Of a DNA stretch of 64,000 nucleotides, positions 10,752-21,907 are shown one piece after another. Numbering within the stretch: the stretch's first letter is position 1; every line of letters begins with the position of its first letter. The position numbers and the translations under genes are program-made. The DNA comes from Camillea tinctor (Eukaryota > Ascomycota > Sordariomycetes > Xylariales > Xylariaceae): NCBI GenBank assembly GCA_022578605.1, contig MU394061.1:558001-622000 (forward strand). Direction: 5' to 3'. The notes below the pieces were generated by a model that searched no databases, had not been told where the DNA came from, and saw nothing but the letters and a program-made list of their open reading frames with translations.

Positions 10752-12019
10752 TCACGATGTCTCGGGGGGAGAGTGCACCAGACTAATAGACCAGGCTTCG
10801 TAGCAATACTTCAGGAAACTATATGGCATGTAGAAGTAGCCATTCTCACCCCAGTGGGCCCCCCACGAGTTGCGAACAATAAGCACCTTCTCCGCCTCGA
10901 TGTAGCCAACCGCCAGGAGCGAATGCCTATGCTCATTTTTCATTTCATGAGGTGTTGGGTGCTCTGCAGGAAAGAATTAAGTATTATAAAACAATCAAAA
11001 TGGGTAAGGGTTGCAACATACTTAGTCCACGGCCGGTTGAACGAATAGGCTGGCCGCCGAGCAGACCATAAGTGCACATCCCAAACACAACCGGGAATCC
11101 CGAGTTCAAGCACTGGGTGAATGTCTTTACGCTATGGTCCGGAAACTTTTTGTATTTTGGCGCGGTGTGCTTATGAGCGTGGTCCTCCACTCTCTTCGGT
11201 GGTTTCATGGCCGCTCTAGCACCAGGATAGAACTTATGTGTCTTCTCATCGCTTGGAGCCACTTCGTAAGGCCAATCCTTCTCGGAGCAAACACCATGAA
11301 CCCTCAAATCTAGGGACCTGATAGCATCCTTCAGGTTGCTACCGACATTCTTCTGGGTATCTCCGGGAGCACCCTTTGCACGAGCGTTGTACCAGATGAA
11401 AAGTCGGGAGGGCGAAAACTCGGGAAGACCCTGCTTTCGAACATTGAATTCAAATGCACCAGCGACTGCATTAGCGGTACAGCTACCCATATGTCCCTGG
11501 TCGTACACCTCTGGACAGTGATTTCTAAGGTCGACGTGGTGGCTAACCGGCTTGTCGGTTGGTTGGTAGATATGGTCACGAGGATCTGGTTGGGAGGGAT
11601 GAGGACGAGAAGGATGAGGGCCTACACCCGTATTGTAGGCTCCTGGCAATTTGTCTGGCTATGTCATGTTAGTTCATTGTATTAAACTTGAAATCAATTG
11701 CTGCCTTCACGCTTACCTCTTCGTCCTGAGGTTGTTGGCTCGAGCCTCTGTCAAAGTAAGAATCCGCTCACAACTAGTCAGATGGTTTTACATACCCGAT
11801 CCCTCGGAACCACGTAGCAGTCGCGTGTCCGCTGTCACGTACAAGGGTTTCATTTGCGTCGTAGACCTTATCGTTTAGGTCTTTAATGGCATTGGGCAGG
11901 ATCTTATTGACACCAATAGCATCAAAAATCCCATTCTGAGTACGGTGGGCAACTCCAACTGCCTGGGAGGCCAAATCGGAGTTTTGTTCGATGGAGTCTG
12001 CAACAATATTGAAGAACAT
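10752..12019 (-). CDS. Papain-family (C1A) cysteine protease, xylellain-like
   Basis: Four exons on the minus strand, 12019-11796, 11747-11717, 11658-11022 and 10963-10752, give 367 residues; three short GT-AG introns (48, 58 and 58 bases) keep frame throughout. The core starts HHVDLRNHCPEVYDQGHMGSC, with oxyanion Gln-139 and nucleophile Cys-145. The catalytic His-311 is in HRHSLLAVGY and Asn-329 in VRNSWG, followed by HWGENGYFYMPY. These blocks match the xylellain-type branch of papain peptidases, known mainly from bacteria, better than lysosomal cathepsins. There is no signal peptide and no typical inhibitory propeptide. The N-terminal 90 residues lack a known domain, and a Pro/His-rich linker (GPHPSRPHPSQ) precedes the core. 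All three catalytic residues are present, so it is probably active inside the cell. A TATATATA stretch lies about 150 bases upstream. Confidence 0.9.
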
Positions 12020-13660
12020 TTTTCTCGGGAGATGGCGATAGTGGTTATGATAGTGTCAACGAAATACAGTCAAAGCTGATCGAAGTAAAGGTGTTAAGAT
12101 GGGACGAATATGGGGGAATAGAATGAAGTGTAATGATCTAGAAGAAAGTCTAGAGGTAAGTAGAAGTCGATCTCTATATATACATACTATAGCAGTATAA
12201 TATCACATAGCGGAGTTCTAATCACGTATTCCAATAAAAGGTGAGGATATTCATAGTTCGTAAAGCAGATACCAATTACTAGTTTTTCCCTTGTCTTCCA
12301 AACCATAAGATAACCCCCTATTCATTGCCACATAGCCTTGCCAGCTATCCACTGATGTGGCCATTCATAAGTGGATTCATACAAATAGCTAGTCACTCCA
12401 CCGTCTGAACCAATCATGACCGAATATTACATGGTGGTAACGCCTCTCCTTCCCCGATTACATATCTTTTTCTAAACATAGTTAGGAGTAGGCGATATGT
12501 GTACCTATTGCCCATATCTGCGAGACTCAGCAAGGGCATATGACTCTCTACCGACGATCTCCAGATATGGCTCCTTGCCAATACAAAATTGAAGCCTAAC
12601 TTCTTGGTTTTATCGTTGCTTTGCGGCATTTATTTGTTGTTGAGATATAAGCCCTGATATGCTACGGCGCTTAATCATCTTGTACCATTCATTCCATCAT
12701 TTGCAACGATACATCATTTACTGGTACATACCTACTCAAGCCTGGTAAGTATATATTAACGGTTCTAAACCCGTGTGCGGGCCTCTGGCCATTCTGCCAC
12801 TATTGACAATATGACACGATTCATGAATTCAAGCCTTACCTTAGTCCCGTATAGGACTTGGATCTCTATCAATGTAACACGTATGAACTTCGCCTCAGTT
12901 AAATCCCACAAATGACTTGCCTGATCCGATGAGTCTTTAGGTATCTACGCGCCCAAACGTCTATTCCGTAAGTGGCATACGTTCTCCTGCAAGCCACATT
13001 CACACACCTTGGACACAAAACTGCCTTGCCAATCGATTGTGTTTAATCAATTCAGCCAATAGATTGAAAATTTGTTCCTTGTGATTTGTGATGACTACTT
13101 GATATTAATGCGTTTCGAGTCAAGTTCTCAGAGCCTCACTCTCTTTATCCTATAAAGCTACACAAGGCTATAGTATACTCATACATCCGGGCTTCCGCCC
13201 ACCTATCAAACTCTCCCCCGAGCCAATAGACTTCGTCCTATTCTTTCAAGTATATCACGTCACATCAATAATACTACTAGTTTAATAGCACCAATTTAAC
13301 GTCATTGGCCGGACAGTGAAAGTGCGTATAACCGTATGCGATGCAGTCGCCACTAGCTGAAACCTGCATGCAGGCCTCACTCCCCAAATAAGCATTAAGC
13401 ATGCCCGCTGAAAGACTTAGGAAATAATAGAATAAGCAATTCATTCAGGTGGGTACTGTCGGTGGAGTATATTATAGCTGCGCTAGTAGTTTAGTACGTC
13501 ATGTGTCTAGTATTATAGAGCAGATCGCGCTTGTTTTAGACATACTCTTGCAGAGCCTCAACGATCTGCAAATACGATATGTAGTGGTACATCATTACCT
13601 TGTCTAGCTACGCTGACACTTCGAAAGACCAGATACCACAACAAGATGATAGGATAATGG
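12020..13660. other. Gene-free AT-rich region
   Basis: The first 160 bases are the likely promoter and leader of the minus-strand protease gene, including TATATATA around 12175. Beyond that I see only short frames with stops in all phases and no domain. Confidence 0.5.
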
Positions 13661-13923
13661 TGTCACGGACCACCTCAACACGTGACCTGGGATCACGTGT
13701 TAAGGTGGATAGACCCACAAGTCGACGGAATAGATGGTCGACTCCATCGAGCGACGAAGTCGGCGATCGACTTCGTCGACCCTATAACTATATATACACT
13801 CATTTATTTCCTATGTAATTAGAATAGTCAGTGATCAATCTAAGCATACTTTGTATGGGAACTATCCTTGCGACTATACTATTTTACTACTGATACATAA
13901 ACCCTCGACTCTTAGTCGTAACA
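13661..13923 (+). mobile_element. Solo LTR of a retrotransposon
   Basis: A 263-base unit begins TGTCACGG and ends CGTAACA, the TG...CA ends expected of an LTR; the end heptamers TGTCACG and CGTAACA are inverted matches with one mismatch. It is flanked on both sides by the same five bases, AATGG (13656-13660 and 13924-13928), a perfect target-site duplication. Inside are a 16-base inverted repeat with one mismatch (13670-13685 and 13693-13708, arms containing AACACGTGA), a second hairpin (13753-13777) and a TATATATACA box near 13790. No internal retrotransposon genes lie next to it, so it is a solo LTR left by LTR-LTR recombination. Orientation is taken from the TATA-like box and is uncertain. 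Superfamily unknown. Confidence 0.8.
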
Positions 13924-14347
13924 AATGGGTGCTTCTGTCTATAATTTACAAGATCCATATCGCTTGACAACACGTAACCGAGCCCAAAATTTTCGCTACC
14001 TATTGTTTTCCTATATCATCTATTTACCTATCTACATTGCCAACTATCTCATATACATTATTCCATCTTACCTCTCACATTATGTGACATCGGATTCCTA
14101 CCAGTATAGAGTACTGATGTTTGTTTTTTTAAAAATAGTGATATAACACACTCACCAAGAAATATCGTTATAATCAGGTGCTGTTGTGTGGTGTTGTGGG
14201 GACTAGGGGAACTAGGGACCCTTAGTTGCTTTAGGTAACTTAAGGGCTATATAGTCTTTCTGTCACTAACATTTGGTCGGGGAGACACTTAGTTTTATCA
14301 TCTATCCATTCCCATGGCAGTATAGTCATTCAGTTTATCGGCGATAC

Positions 14348-14488
14348 ATCGCCAACTTTGATAGTTGGCGATGGCTTCATTCTTTCATTCATTTTCAACT
14401 AAATCGTACGATGGTTGGGTGTCGTCGACTAGGGACTATAGTCCCTAGTCCCTCACAGCCTCATACAGCTGGTAGGGGGTTCCCCCTA
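14348..14488. repeat. Cluster of three perfect hairpins/palindromes
   Basis: Three structures lie within 141 bases. The first is a hairpin with 10-base arms ATCGCCAACT/AGTTGGCGAT and a five-base loop at 14348-14372. The second is a 24-base perfect palindrome with no loop at 14427-14450, half-site GACTAGGGACTA. The third is a hairpin TAGGGGG-TT-CCCCCTA at 14473-14488. None overlaps a supported gene. Such clustering suggests a non-autonomous foldback element, but its ends were not found. Confidence 0.6.
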
Positions 14489-14871
14489 ACACCAGTTTAG
14501 TGGTACTAGCAGTGTTACAAGGCTCTATATGGCCCAAGCGTCCCAACGATGTCTCCTGAGATAGCCATCCCAAACCACTCTAGTCCTAGTCTAACAAAGG
14601 ACGAAGTTATCAACTCCAAAATTACCCCCATCCGCAGAGTCAACCATATTATCGTGATTTCCGTTGCCATCGGCAATATCACCACCGCCGCCGATCGTGT
14701 TGCCACCATCGGCGACAGAATTACGGCTGTACTTTCCCTTCCCATTCCCTTCCCATTTCATTTCTTCTTCCCATTTACTCCCCTATGGGAATTCCCACGC
14801 TAAGGAGTATGGGAGTCACCGCGGGTCCCCATTGTACAGCCGTATCGAGAGGAAACAGCTGCGTTACGGCT

Positions 14872-15903
14872 TTATGACGGTGACAAAGCAAGTATCTGTG
14901 CAGCTCGACTGCATCCTTGTGCTAACCCGCCTTCAGATTCTTCGGAATTCACGACAAGTAGGTTGATCATCCGGTCTAGAACTGAATGGTACAACATGAT
15001 TTCGTTGTCTTTGTTTACCGATATATCGGCATGGTCATTTTCTGTTAAAAAATCTGATGTGATTTGCAGTCCATGTTTCATCCAAAAGTCCCGGATTGCA
15101 TAGGTCATCGATTCGAGTCTCCCTGAGAGATGAGGCTGCAGGGGCGGTTCTTCGTCCGGGAAAATGACACTCCAAATAATAAACCATCGTATGATAGCCA
15201 TTTTCCGACAATTTGCCTCGTCAACGATTTCTTGCATCTTCCCATGGTCAATACCCATAGACCAGGTTGCCACTTGAGAGCTGCACTGTTGCTTTTTGAT
15301 ATGACTGTCGCATACTTCACTTGTGTTGAATCGTAATTTGCACGTGGGACAATATGACTGCTGATGATGAGCATCCCTCAAATGCTGCACAAGTCCCTGA
15401 ATAGTTAAGATTTTATCATATCGTAAACAACTTGAGTGCCTGATTGGGTTGTGCCGGTAGAAGGGACAAGCGAAAGGTTGGTTAGCAGGGCTTGATATCT
15501 TAGTATCAACATTGCAAATACCACTTCCACAACTGTCCCGTCCACTGCCCATCTGCTTATCGTTTTTTTCCAAGCCGGAGTATTTTTTCGTCTTCGATGG
15601 TAGCCAGTTTTGAGATCCGTCGAAGCTGTCATTCGTAGCACAAGATTGCTTCAGGAATGTACAAAATGATAGGTCTGTCAGTTTATCACAGGCTGACATC
15701 AAATTATGACCAGGAAGTATGGTCGATGGCTGTGGCTGAGGCGAAGCAACAGGGTAAGTCAAGTTGTTTTTATCGAGCCTTGTATCATACGTCTCATCGT
15801 ATTCCATGAAAGAAGTTTTTTCAGGATACTGATTTTCACATTCCTGCTTTTTGATCCTAGTCGTAGTCATGTTATTGTGACTGTAGTCAAGTCTCTTCTC
15901 CAT
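14872..15903 (-). CDS. Two-finger zinc-binding protein, paralogue A (343 aa)
   Basis: A single open frame from ATG 15903 to TAA encodes 343 residues, intronless as read. The N-terminal half is Ser/Asn-rich and probably disordered. Around residues 148-212 lies a paired zinc-binding module. The first finger is C-x12-C-x14-H-x4-H, opening FACPFYRHNP; the second is C-x2-C-x12-H-x5-C, opening YCPTC. It is followed by TWSMGIDHGKMQEI, then RWFIIWSVIFPDEEPP with PHLSG, and a helical C-terminus. Four other copies of this arrangement lie in the next 12 kb. The fingers depart from the classic C2H2 spacing and resemble fungal proteins loosely annotated as C2H2 finger proteins. DNA, RNA or protein binding is possible; there is no direct sign which. 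The A, C and D copies share the IFPDEEPP signature. Confidence 0.82.
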   Translation of the reverse strand: MEKRLDYSHNNMTTTRIKKQECENQYPEKTSFMEYDETYDTRLDKNNLTYPVASPQPQPSTILPGHNLMSACDKLTDLSFCTFLKQSCATNDSFDGSQNWLPSKTKKYSGLEKNDKQMGSGRDSCGSGICNVDTKISSPANQPFACPFYRHNPIRHSSCLRYDKILTIQGLVQHLRDAHHQQSYCPTCKLRFNTSEVCDSHIKKQQCSSQVATWSMGIDHGKMQEIVDEANCRKMAIIRWFIIWSVIFPDEEPPLQPHLSGRLESMTYAIRDFWMKHGLQITSDFLTENDHADISVNKDNEIMLYHSVLDRMINLLVVNSEESEGGLAQGCSRAAQILALSPS

Positions 15904-17240
15904 CCGAACGTCGTTTCTAATCCAGTTGGCTATGCCGTATCGAATACTGAGGCTTGCGTATTATTGACTAGAAAGGCCAAAAGGTAGAGACAAGTTATTT
16001 ACCTGAATGATTTGTTCCAATATGAAGAGAGTTGAGCCTATCTCGAAAGCTTGCACTAGTTTAAGTATATATATTTTTCCATTGGTCACTACATACCAAT
16101 ATAAGGGAGTCTTGATATCTTGTCTTAGTCAGCAATGTTGTGATAGCACAATTGGTTTATTGGCTGAGACCATAGGCACGCAACTGTGCGCGACCATTTA
16201 AATCGGAACCCCTGTTTATTCCGTCACCTGTGTAAATCTGTTCTTGTTGGCTTCACTAGTTGTAAGCCTAAACTTTCTCCGAATGCCTATTCTGACAGTA
16301 GATGCGACACACCCGCCACACACTAAGCTTAAAGACATCTACCTAGGTACCTAGGGGTAGCGATTCGACATTTAGCTGACCATAATAGTGACAATCTTGC
16401 TTGGGCTGGCGCTTTTTCTTGGGTGTGGTATCCTGGGACTGAAGTCAGTTAGGCCTAACTCAACTATATATCAACACAGTAATATAATCTGGTGTTGACA
16501 TACCAGGGTAGCTTGGTAGTCTTTGTAAGAACCGGGCCGGTAAAGACCTGGCTTCATGATCAGGTTATTCCGCCAAACAATTTCCCCTCCATGTGATAGA
16601 TAGGACAACATCACGCAATACACGGTAGTTACGAATAAAGAAAATCATTTGACTTGTAAATTTAAGTCTATAGAACAAAAAAGAACGAGGCTCTCTTTGA
16701 TACATACCTAATATCTGGTCATGAAAGTAAAGTGAATAGGCCATGCTATTAAGCATCAATCCTTTCATCTTCAACTCCATACACATCTGTGTGTACACTA
16801 TTGCGTAATTTCATTACAGAAGAGGACTCCGAATATAGTCTAAAATGGAGGTATCTACACATGTAAAAAGACATCGTGTCTTATTCAAGGGTCAAACAGA
16901 GCCTAGGGCAGTGGCTGAATCGGCCAAGCTGCCACCAATTCACTAGAAAGTCGGCCCTAGATATGTAAAGGCTGATATCATCAGAATTTACACATCCGCG
17001 TAAGACATCTTGAATCTTATCTACAGTGCTAGGTGCATGTAAGAGGTAAGGATCAGAAAAAAGGTCAGCGCAAGAACGGTGGTAATTCGGTTGCCGTTGA
17101 GTTGATTCCTTTGCCTTACCTTGGAGGTCAGCGAGATGCTCGTTGGGCTGAAGAATAAAGTGGATGATCTTGATTCACATGATGCTTTCCTGTAACACCA
17201 AAACACCCAAGGGAGTGTAAGGAATCAAGAAACATACACA
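15904..17240. other. Gene-free AT-rich region
   Basis: No supported coding region. It carries one TACCTAGGTA palindrome at 16340-16349, extended on the right by a second overlapping CCTAGG. The first 200 bases presumably contain the promoter of paralogue A. Confidence 0.45.
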
Positions 17241-17332
17241 CTATCAGGGATTAGGAAGAAACATAGTTGTAGTCAGTTCCTCACACAACAACGTATTGAT
17301 TACTTAAGCACTTGCTTGGTCCCTCGTGACAG
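17241..17332 (+). repeat. Partial copy of the foldback element family
   Basis: These 92 bases match, in opposite orientation, the left arm of the full element at 17969-18194. Shared features are a TCAGGG-TTAGGAAG block, GTTGTAGTCAG, ACAACAACGTATTGATTAC and the terminal CTTGGTCCCTCGTGACAG. An internal piece present in the full copy is missing. It faces the full copy across about 635 bases, making a larger inverted repeat. Confidence 0.7.
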
Positions 17333-17424
17333 TATATATTGAAACAGCAAGTCAAATTGAGATATCGAATGATAGCCAAACATAGTATATTCAATGTGGA
17401 TGAGATTAGGCATATATAACCAAG

Positions 17425-17613
17425 ACACACAAGTGTGTATCTACCAGCTGAATACACCTACATAAGGTGCATGTGGTTACTTACTCAGTACACATCTTTG
17501 TACTTAGTTGACACAGCTGTGTGTGTTCTAGGTTTACGCATGTGTGTATACTGACAATGCACAGTAGTCAAGTTTTGCGAAGCTGTGTATGCTAGTAATA
17601 CACACGTGTGCAT
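17425..17613. repeat. Array of ACACA/TGTGT near-palindromes
   Basis: About seven short palindromic units with ACAC and GTGT arms follow each other every 20-50 bases. They include ACACACAAGTGTGT (17425-17438), AGTACA-N6-TGTACT (17487-17504), the perfect ACACAGCTGTGT (17511-17522), TACGCATGTGTGTA (17535-17548) and the perfect CACACGTGTG (17601-17610). No coding potential. The array sits between two inverted copies of the foldback family. Confidence 0.65.
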
Positions 17614-17968
17614 ATGCCCAATGCACATGACTTACTGTGCCTCCACTGACGGGCCACTTCAAACAACTGCCTATCCTACTAGCTATCATGCTGGTAGAGG
17701 TGCACATATCCAGGCAACTCATTAAGTAACCCGTGTCCTTATAACCAATCGATCAATGTGAATATTTCTAGTATATAGGGGTTGATGTATCAAATATTAT
17801 GTCTATTAAGTTGCACTAGGTGATCTATGTATACAATATGTGGTTATACAAGTAATTATATATGGGTGCCCGTGCTACTATATGGAGGCATCTAGAAATA
17901 ACCACAACAGAGCCTCATTGCTTAATTTTGCCTGACTTTGCCTAGTCCCATCATACCAAGACTAGATC

Positions 17969-18194
17969 TGTCACGAGGGACCAAGCAAGTGTAATCAATA
18001 CGTTGTTGTGCGAGAAACTGATTACAACTATGGATGTCACTGTTATCTATATACAGGAACCTTCTATTCCTTCCTAACCCCTGACAGTTAAGAAGGGACA
18101 AAGAAGGTTCCTGTATATGGATGACAGTAACATTCTAAGATCCTCGCACAACAACATATTGATTCCCTAATCACTTGATCGATCCCTCGTAACA
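17969..18194. mobile_element. Foldback (MITE-like) element, most complete copy
   Basis: This 226-base unit is an almost complete inverted repeat. The left end starts TGTCACGAGGGACC and runs through TCAATACGTTGTTGTGCGAG; the right end mirrors it (CTCGCACAACAACATATTGA ... CCCTCGTAACA). The inner arms also pair: ATATACAGGAACCTTCT matches AGAAGGTTCCTGTATAT. The only unpaired part is about 30 bases in the centre. It has no coding capacity, so it would depend on an enzyme supplied elsewhere. Partial copies lie at 17241, 23359-23567 and probably 27615. I found no convincing target-site duplication, so the exact ends are uncertain. Confidence 0.75.
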
Positions 18195-18603
18195 ATACCT
18201 CTGATAAAAGATATTGCCCGAGTCTGTTTTTCTATGGCCTAACTTCTTCTATAAGCTAGTTTCATATAATAATAGGGATGATGTGAATGTATTTTCTAAA
18301 CAGTCTTTAATATAAGGGTAGCCCCACTGGACGAAAATCAGTCGGGGGAGAATATCAATATTGAGATGGTGTTTCCATGATGAAGGATGCATCCAAAACA
18401 AAGGAATTTTCTTTGAATAAAATACATCTTGACCAATCCACTGAATAGAAACCTCTCCTCGATATCTTATCACACTGCGCCTGTCATATTCTCTACACTA
18501 CATCCTTTTATGATATCAATATCTTTGAAAGACCTCACATGGAGAAGATTCGATAACATAGATGATTCAAAGCTCTTGCATTGCAAAGATCACCCTGATC
18601 AGA

Positions 18604-19962
18604 TCACATCATCCACATTCGCGGTTTCTCATCAGGTTTTAGAAACCCAACTAAATCGTATAGATCGTCAAACTCTGATTCTCCTAGGGCATTATTATTG
18701 TCATAATACCCGTTGTTATTGAAAGGATTACCTGTATATTGTATCCGTGATTGGCCTGGATCATCCTCGAGGGCTCTCTGGTATCGAAGCCTTGATGTAT
18801 TGGGTGAGCTTATATTGGTCTGTTTCGAAAAAGCAGTGCCATCTAAGCTACCTGTATCCGTCGACTCATTTTTAATCTGTTCAAAGAACATATCCATGAC
18901 ACGGGTCACATAGTTGCGACAAGCAGCCTGGTCTACGCCGGGGATACTTTCTGCTCCTATTGACTTAAATATGAGACCGGATTTCCTGCACCAAATAGAT
19001 CTGGTGAATTCCTCCACTTCCTCCCTGTAGCTACCAAGAAATGGTGAAATCGGCATAGGAGCATGAGGGAAGATGACGGCCCACACGTCAAACCACTGGT
19101 CCTCCAGTAGCTTTCCCCTGCTGTTGGTGTCGCTAAGAGCCTTTTTCTGATCCTCAGATATCCCGTCATACATCGGATCTGGTTTCTCCTGACATGACCT
19201 ACGCTTTATATGGTCGTCACGAAGGGTCGCTTTGTGAAAGACCTCGAAGCACATTGCACAATATATGCTCGGTTTTCCGTGTTTTCTGTAGACATGTTGT
19301 TTGACGTCCTTGATTCTCCTCAGGATATTCGTGCGGCAGTCTGAATATTTACCGGAATTCATCTTATAGAAGGGGCATGCGAGAATTCGGTTATCGTTAC
19401 TCTGCAAGGTTTGATAGCTCTGTTGAGAAGGTACTGATTGTTGTGACTCTCCGCCTCGATCATCTTCCACTTGGCTTCTGTCACTTGCTGCTAGCGGAAA
19501 GTCAAGCAAGCAATTAAGTTTGCGTGGAGGAGTATCATTGAAGCTGGCCATTTCTGAAATAACACCTGTCGACTTTTGTGTGAAGGGTTGGCTGGGAAAC
19601 AATCGCCCATCGAATATGTTGGCGGTTGGAGAATTAAGTTGTGAGCTGCTACCGATGGCATTGTTATATGATGATAAAAATGAGGTTTCCGTGCCCGACC
19701 AGTTATTATGAATATTGCCTTGAGGAGATGACCAAGGGATATTTTGACTGACTTGGCCGTCGATTAGAGGTGTTGTCCATAAAGGCCCACCGTGGTTTTC
19801 AATATTCGTAAGGCTGTCGTCCGGTGGGCTACGCAGTGCATTCTCCAGAAATAGGAAATCTTCATGTTTCCGCCGTGCTGAAGGTTTCAATATAAGTAAA
19901 AATATCATCATCAAGGTTTATACCTACTCACAAGGATATTTCTGCCGCTTAGTCCCTGCCAT
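18604..19962 (-). CDS. Two-finger zinc-binding protein, paralogue B (434 aa)
   Basis: Two exons, 19962-19932 and 19877-18604, are joined over a 54-base GTGAGT...CAG intron and give 434 residues. The short first exon starts MAGTKRQKYP and joins SRRKHEDF, making a basic cluster that could be a nuclear localisation signal. A long Ser/Asn-rich region follows. The paired module sits in the middle: LACPFYKMN with C-x12-C-x13-H-x4-H, then YCAMC with C-x2-C-x12-H-x5-C. After it come YDGISEDQKKALSD, QWFDVWAVIFPHAPMPISPF and a helical region; the acidic, Asn-rich tail ends MWMM. Together with paralogue E it forms a subfamily marked by RRIKDVKQHVYRKH, YDGISEDQ and the absence of DEEPP. The start at 19962 is chosen because the frame downstream has no better ATG and the intron has good borders. 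Confidence 0.85.
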
Positions 19963-21907
19963 ATTAGTAAAATCCACAGATACCAAGGTTTTTGGTGAGA
20001 GGGAGTTGAGTTGAAATCAAATATCCTATGAATGAAATATTTATGTGGTTAGTACCAGGTTTTTGAGTAAAGTCTAATCGGTGTAGATGATAATATGTCA
20101 TTTGTCTGGGGTAAAATACCTTATTATTATGTCTTCCATGGGTGGAAATAGGCTTTAAAGGGGACATATCTAAAATCAACACCGTTTGCGTACTTGCAGT
20201 ATGAAGAAAAGTCACCTACTAGCGAGATAATTAAAGCTGTATACCTAGATAATATAATAGGTTAGAATCACTCGCTAAACCTAGGCATAGAGTGTCATGG
20301 ACATGAACGAAAAGAAATACGCTCGGTTGCCATGATGATGGCCAGAAATAGTTAAGAGAGGCAGCTTATGCTATTACAGGCACACGCACGCGGCACAGAT
20401 GCGCCGTTGAGCTGTACGCTGGTATTTCACATATTTCAGTCCAATCTCAGTTCTTTTTTTAAAATCCTTGATGGATAGGACAATGTACCCTTGCATTACG
20501 CATATCAATCACGCGTCTTGTCCGAGAAAGGTCCAGCTGACATCGCCCAGGTAGTTAGGACCTGGACAAATCATCAGAAAGCTACCTAGATAGTTAAGGA
20601 ATACTCGGTTGTCTACCCATCCGACTAATCGGCCACGATAATAATCGAAGTAAATGGTCTGTGCGCCCATACCTATATTGTATGTAGTATATAAGACATG
20701 TAGGCCCTTAAGGCCTACCCACTTCTCTCCGACAACCAGATACACCTTATGGCAACCTACCTAAAATCAACAACAACACCGAACCATTATACTATTCAGT
20801 TATGAGAAGACATAGGATAAAAATGAATCCAGGGGGGTATTGATCTGTATAACTGGCTCCAACTAACTGGCTAGGAAAAAAAAGAAAACCTCAACGCTGG
20901 CTTCTGAAGCATCGCAATCTATATATGTATACAGCGCTTTATGGTTCCTGGTTCCCTTAGTCCCTATAACAGTAGGTACCTAAGTAAATATACCTAGCTT
21001 AGTACTTCTAGGCTAGCAACACCACTCGACAAAGACATTTATAACTGGAGGCTGCGCTGGCATACTACCCCTATTACCAACTCCATAATAACTTTGCCTC
21101 TTTGGGTAATTTTTTTAAAGTCCTTCTTCTTTCTCCCCCAGAACGCCTCCAATAAACAAACGCCAATCCTATACGGAAGGCATTTTTCATGATAGGCTTA
21201 CAATCCATCTCTCTCCAAATTAAGTGTGCCCCTCTTGTGTTGTTCTATCAGAAAATTTTGTCCTTACCAAAAAAAAATTGTCTTAGTTGTCACCAAAGTC
21301 TCACTAGAGATGTGATTATTGGTGCATATAACACGAGAATATTCGGCAACTCAAGCACAGCTGTGCCGCACAGTTGTGCCGATGCCTGTGCTTATGGATA
21401 CCTCAGGACTCTACCAGATCGGTACATAGGTACTTGGCACCTAAGCCAGTCATTTCCCAAGCTGATGTAATCTATAGTTCATAAAAGCTCCACAAACTAA
21501 TATCGGTCCCGAAAGATGCCATCGTGATAGTTCTGTCCCGGTCCCGAAAGAATGTCATCGCACGAGCAGAATTATCGTAACCTGTCAGTCCAACGGTGTG
21601 TATGGTATTAGTCTAGCAGCAGTGTATATTTCTCATCAAACTAGTTTCATCGGTATTGCCTTTGATAATTGTGTATATAAAGAATGGTATAACATTCGTC
21701 GTAGTTCACATTTGGGGACAATCCTCATCATCATACTTTTACTCTTCACCTACCTACTCATCAACACGCACACCCATATATATACACTTCATGAGGTTCA
21801 TATGACATAGCATCAGGGGTTATAGTTACATAGTTAGCCTTATACAATCTTCTGGCCACATAATCGGGCACTATATCCGATTACCATACCCCAAATATTC
21901 CTTCAAA
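19963..21907. other. Divergent promoter region between paralogues B and C
   Basis: No gene is supported in these 1.9 kb. Short frames occur but lack bias and domains. A diverged direct repeat with the core GGTCCCGAAAGA lies at about 21505 and 21541. The last 240 bases hold the TATA box of paralogue C. Confidence 0.5.
21674..21682 (+). promoter_or_regulatory. TATA box of paralogue C
   Basis: TATATAAAG is located about 230 bases before the ATG at 21908. Between them is a leader of mixed composition. The call rests on consensus and distance. Confidence 0.45.

Noticed and set aside
13661..18194. One single large transposon from the solo LTR to the foldback element, based on shared TGTCACG...CGTAACA ends
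   Set aside because: The five-base duplication flanks only the 263-base unit, no transposon genes lie between, and the zinc-finger gene A is a paralogue of genes outside that interval.
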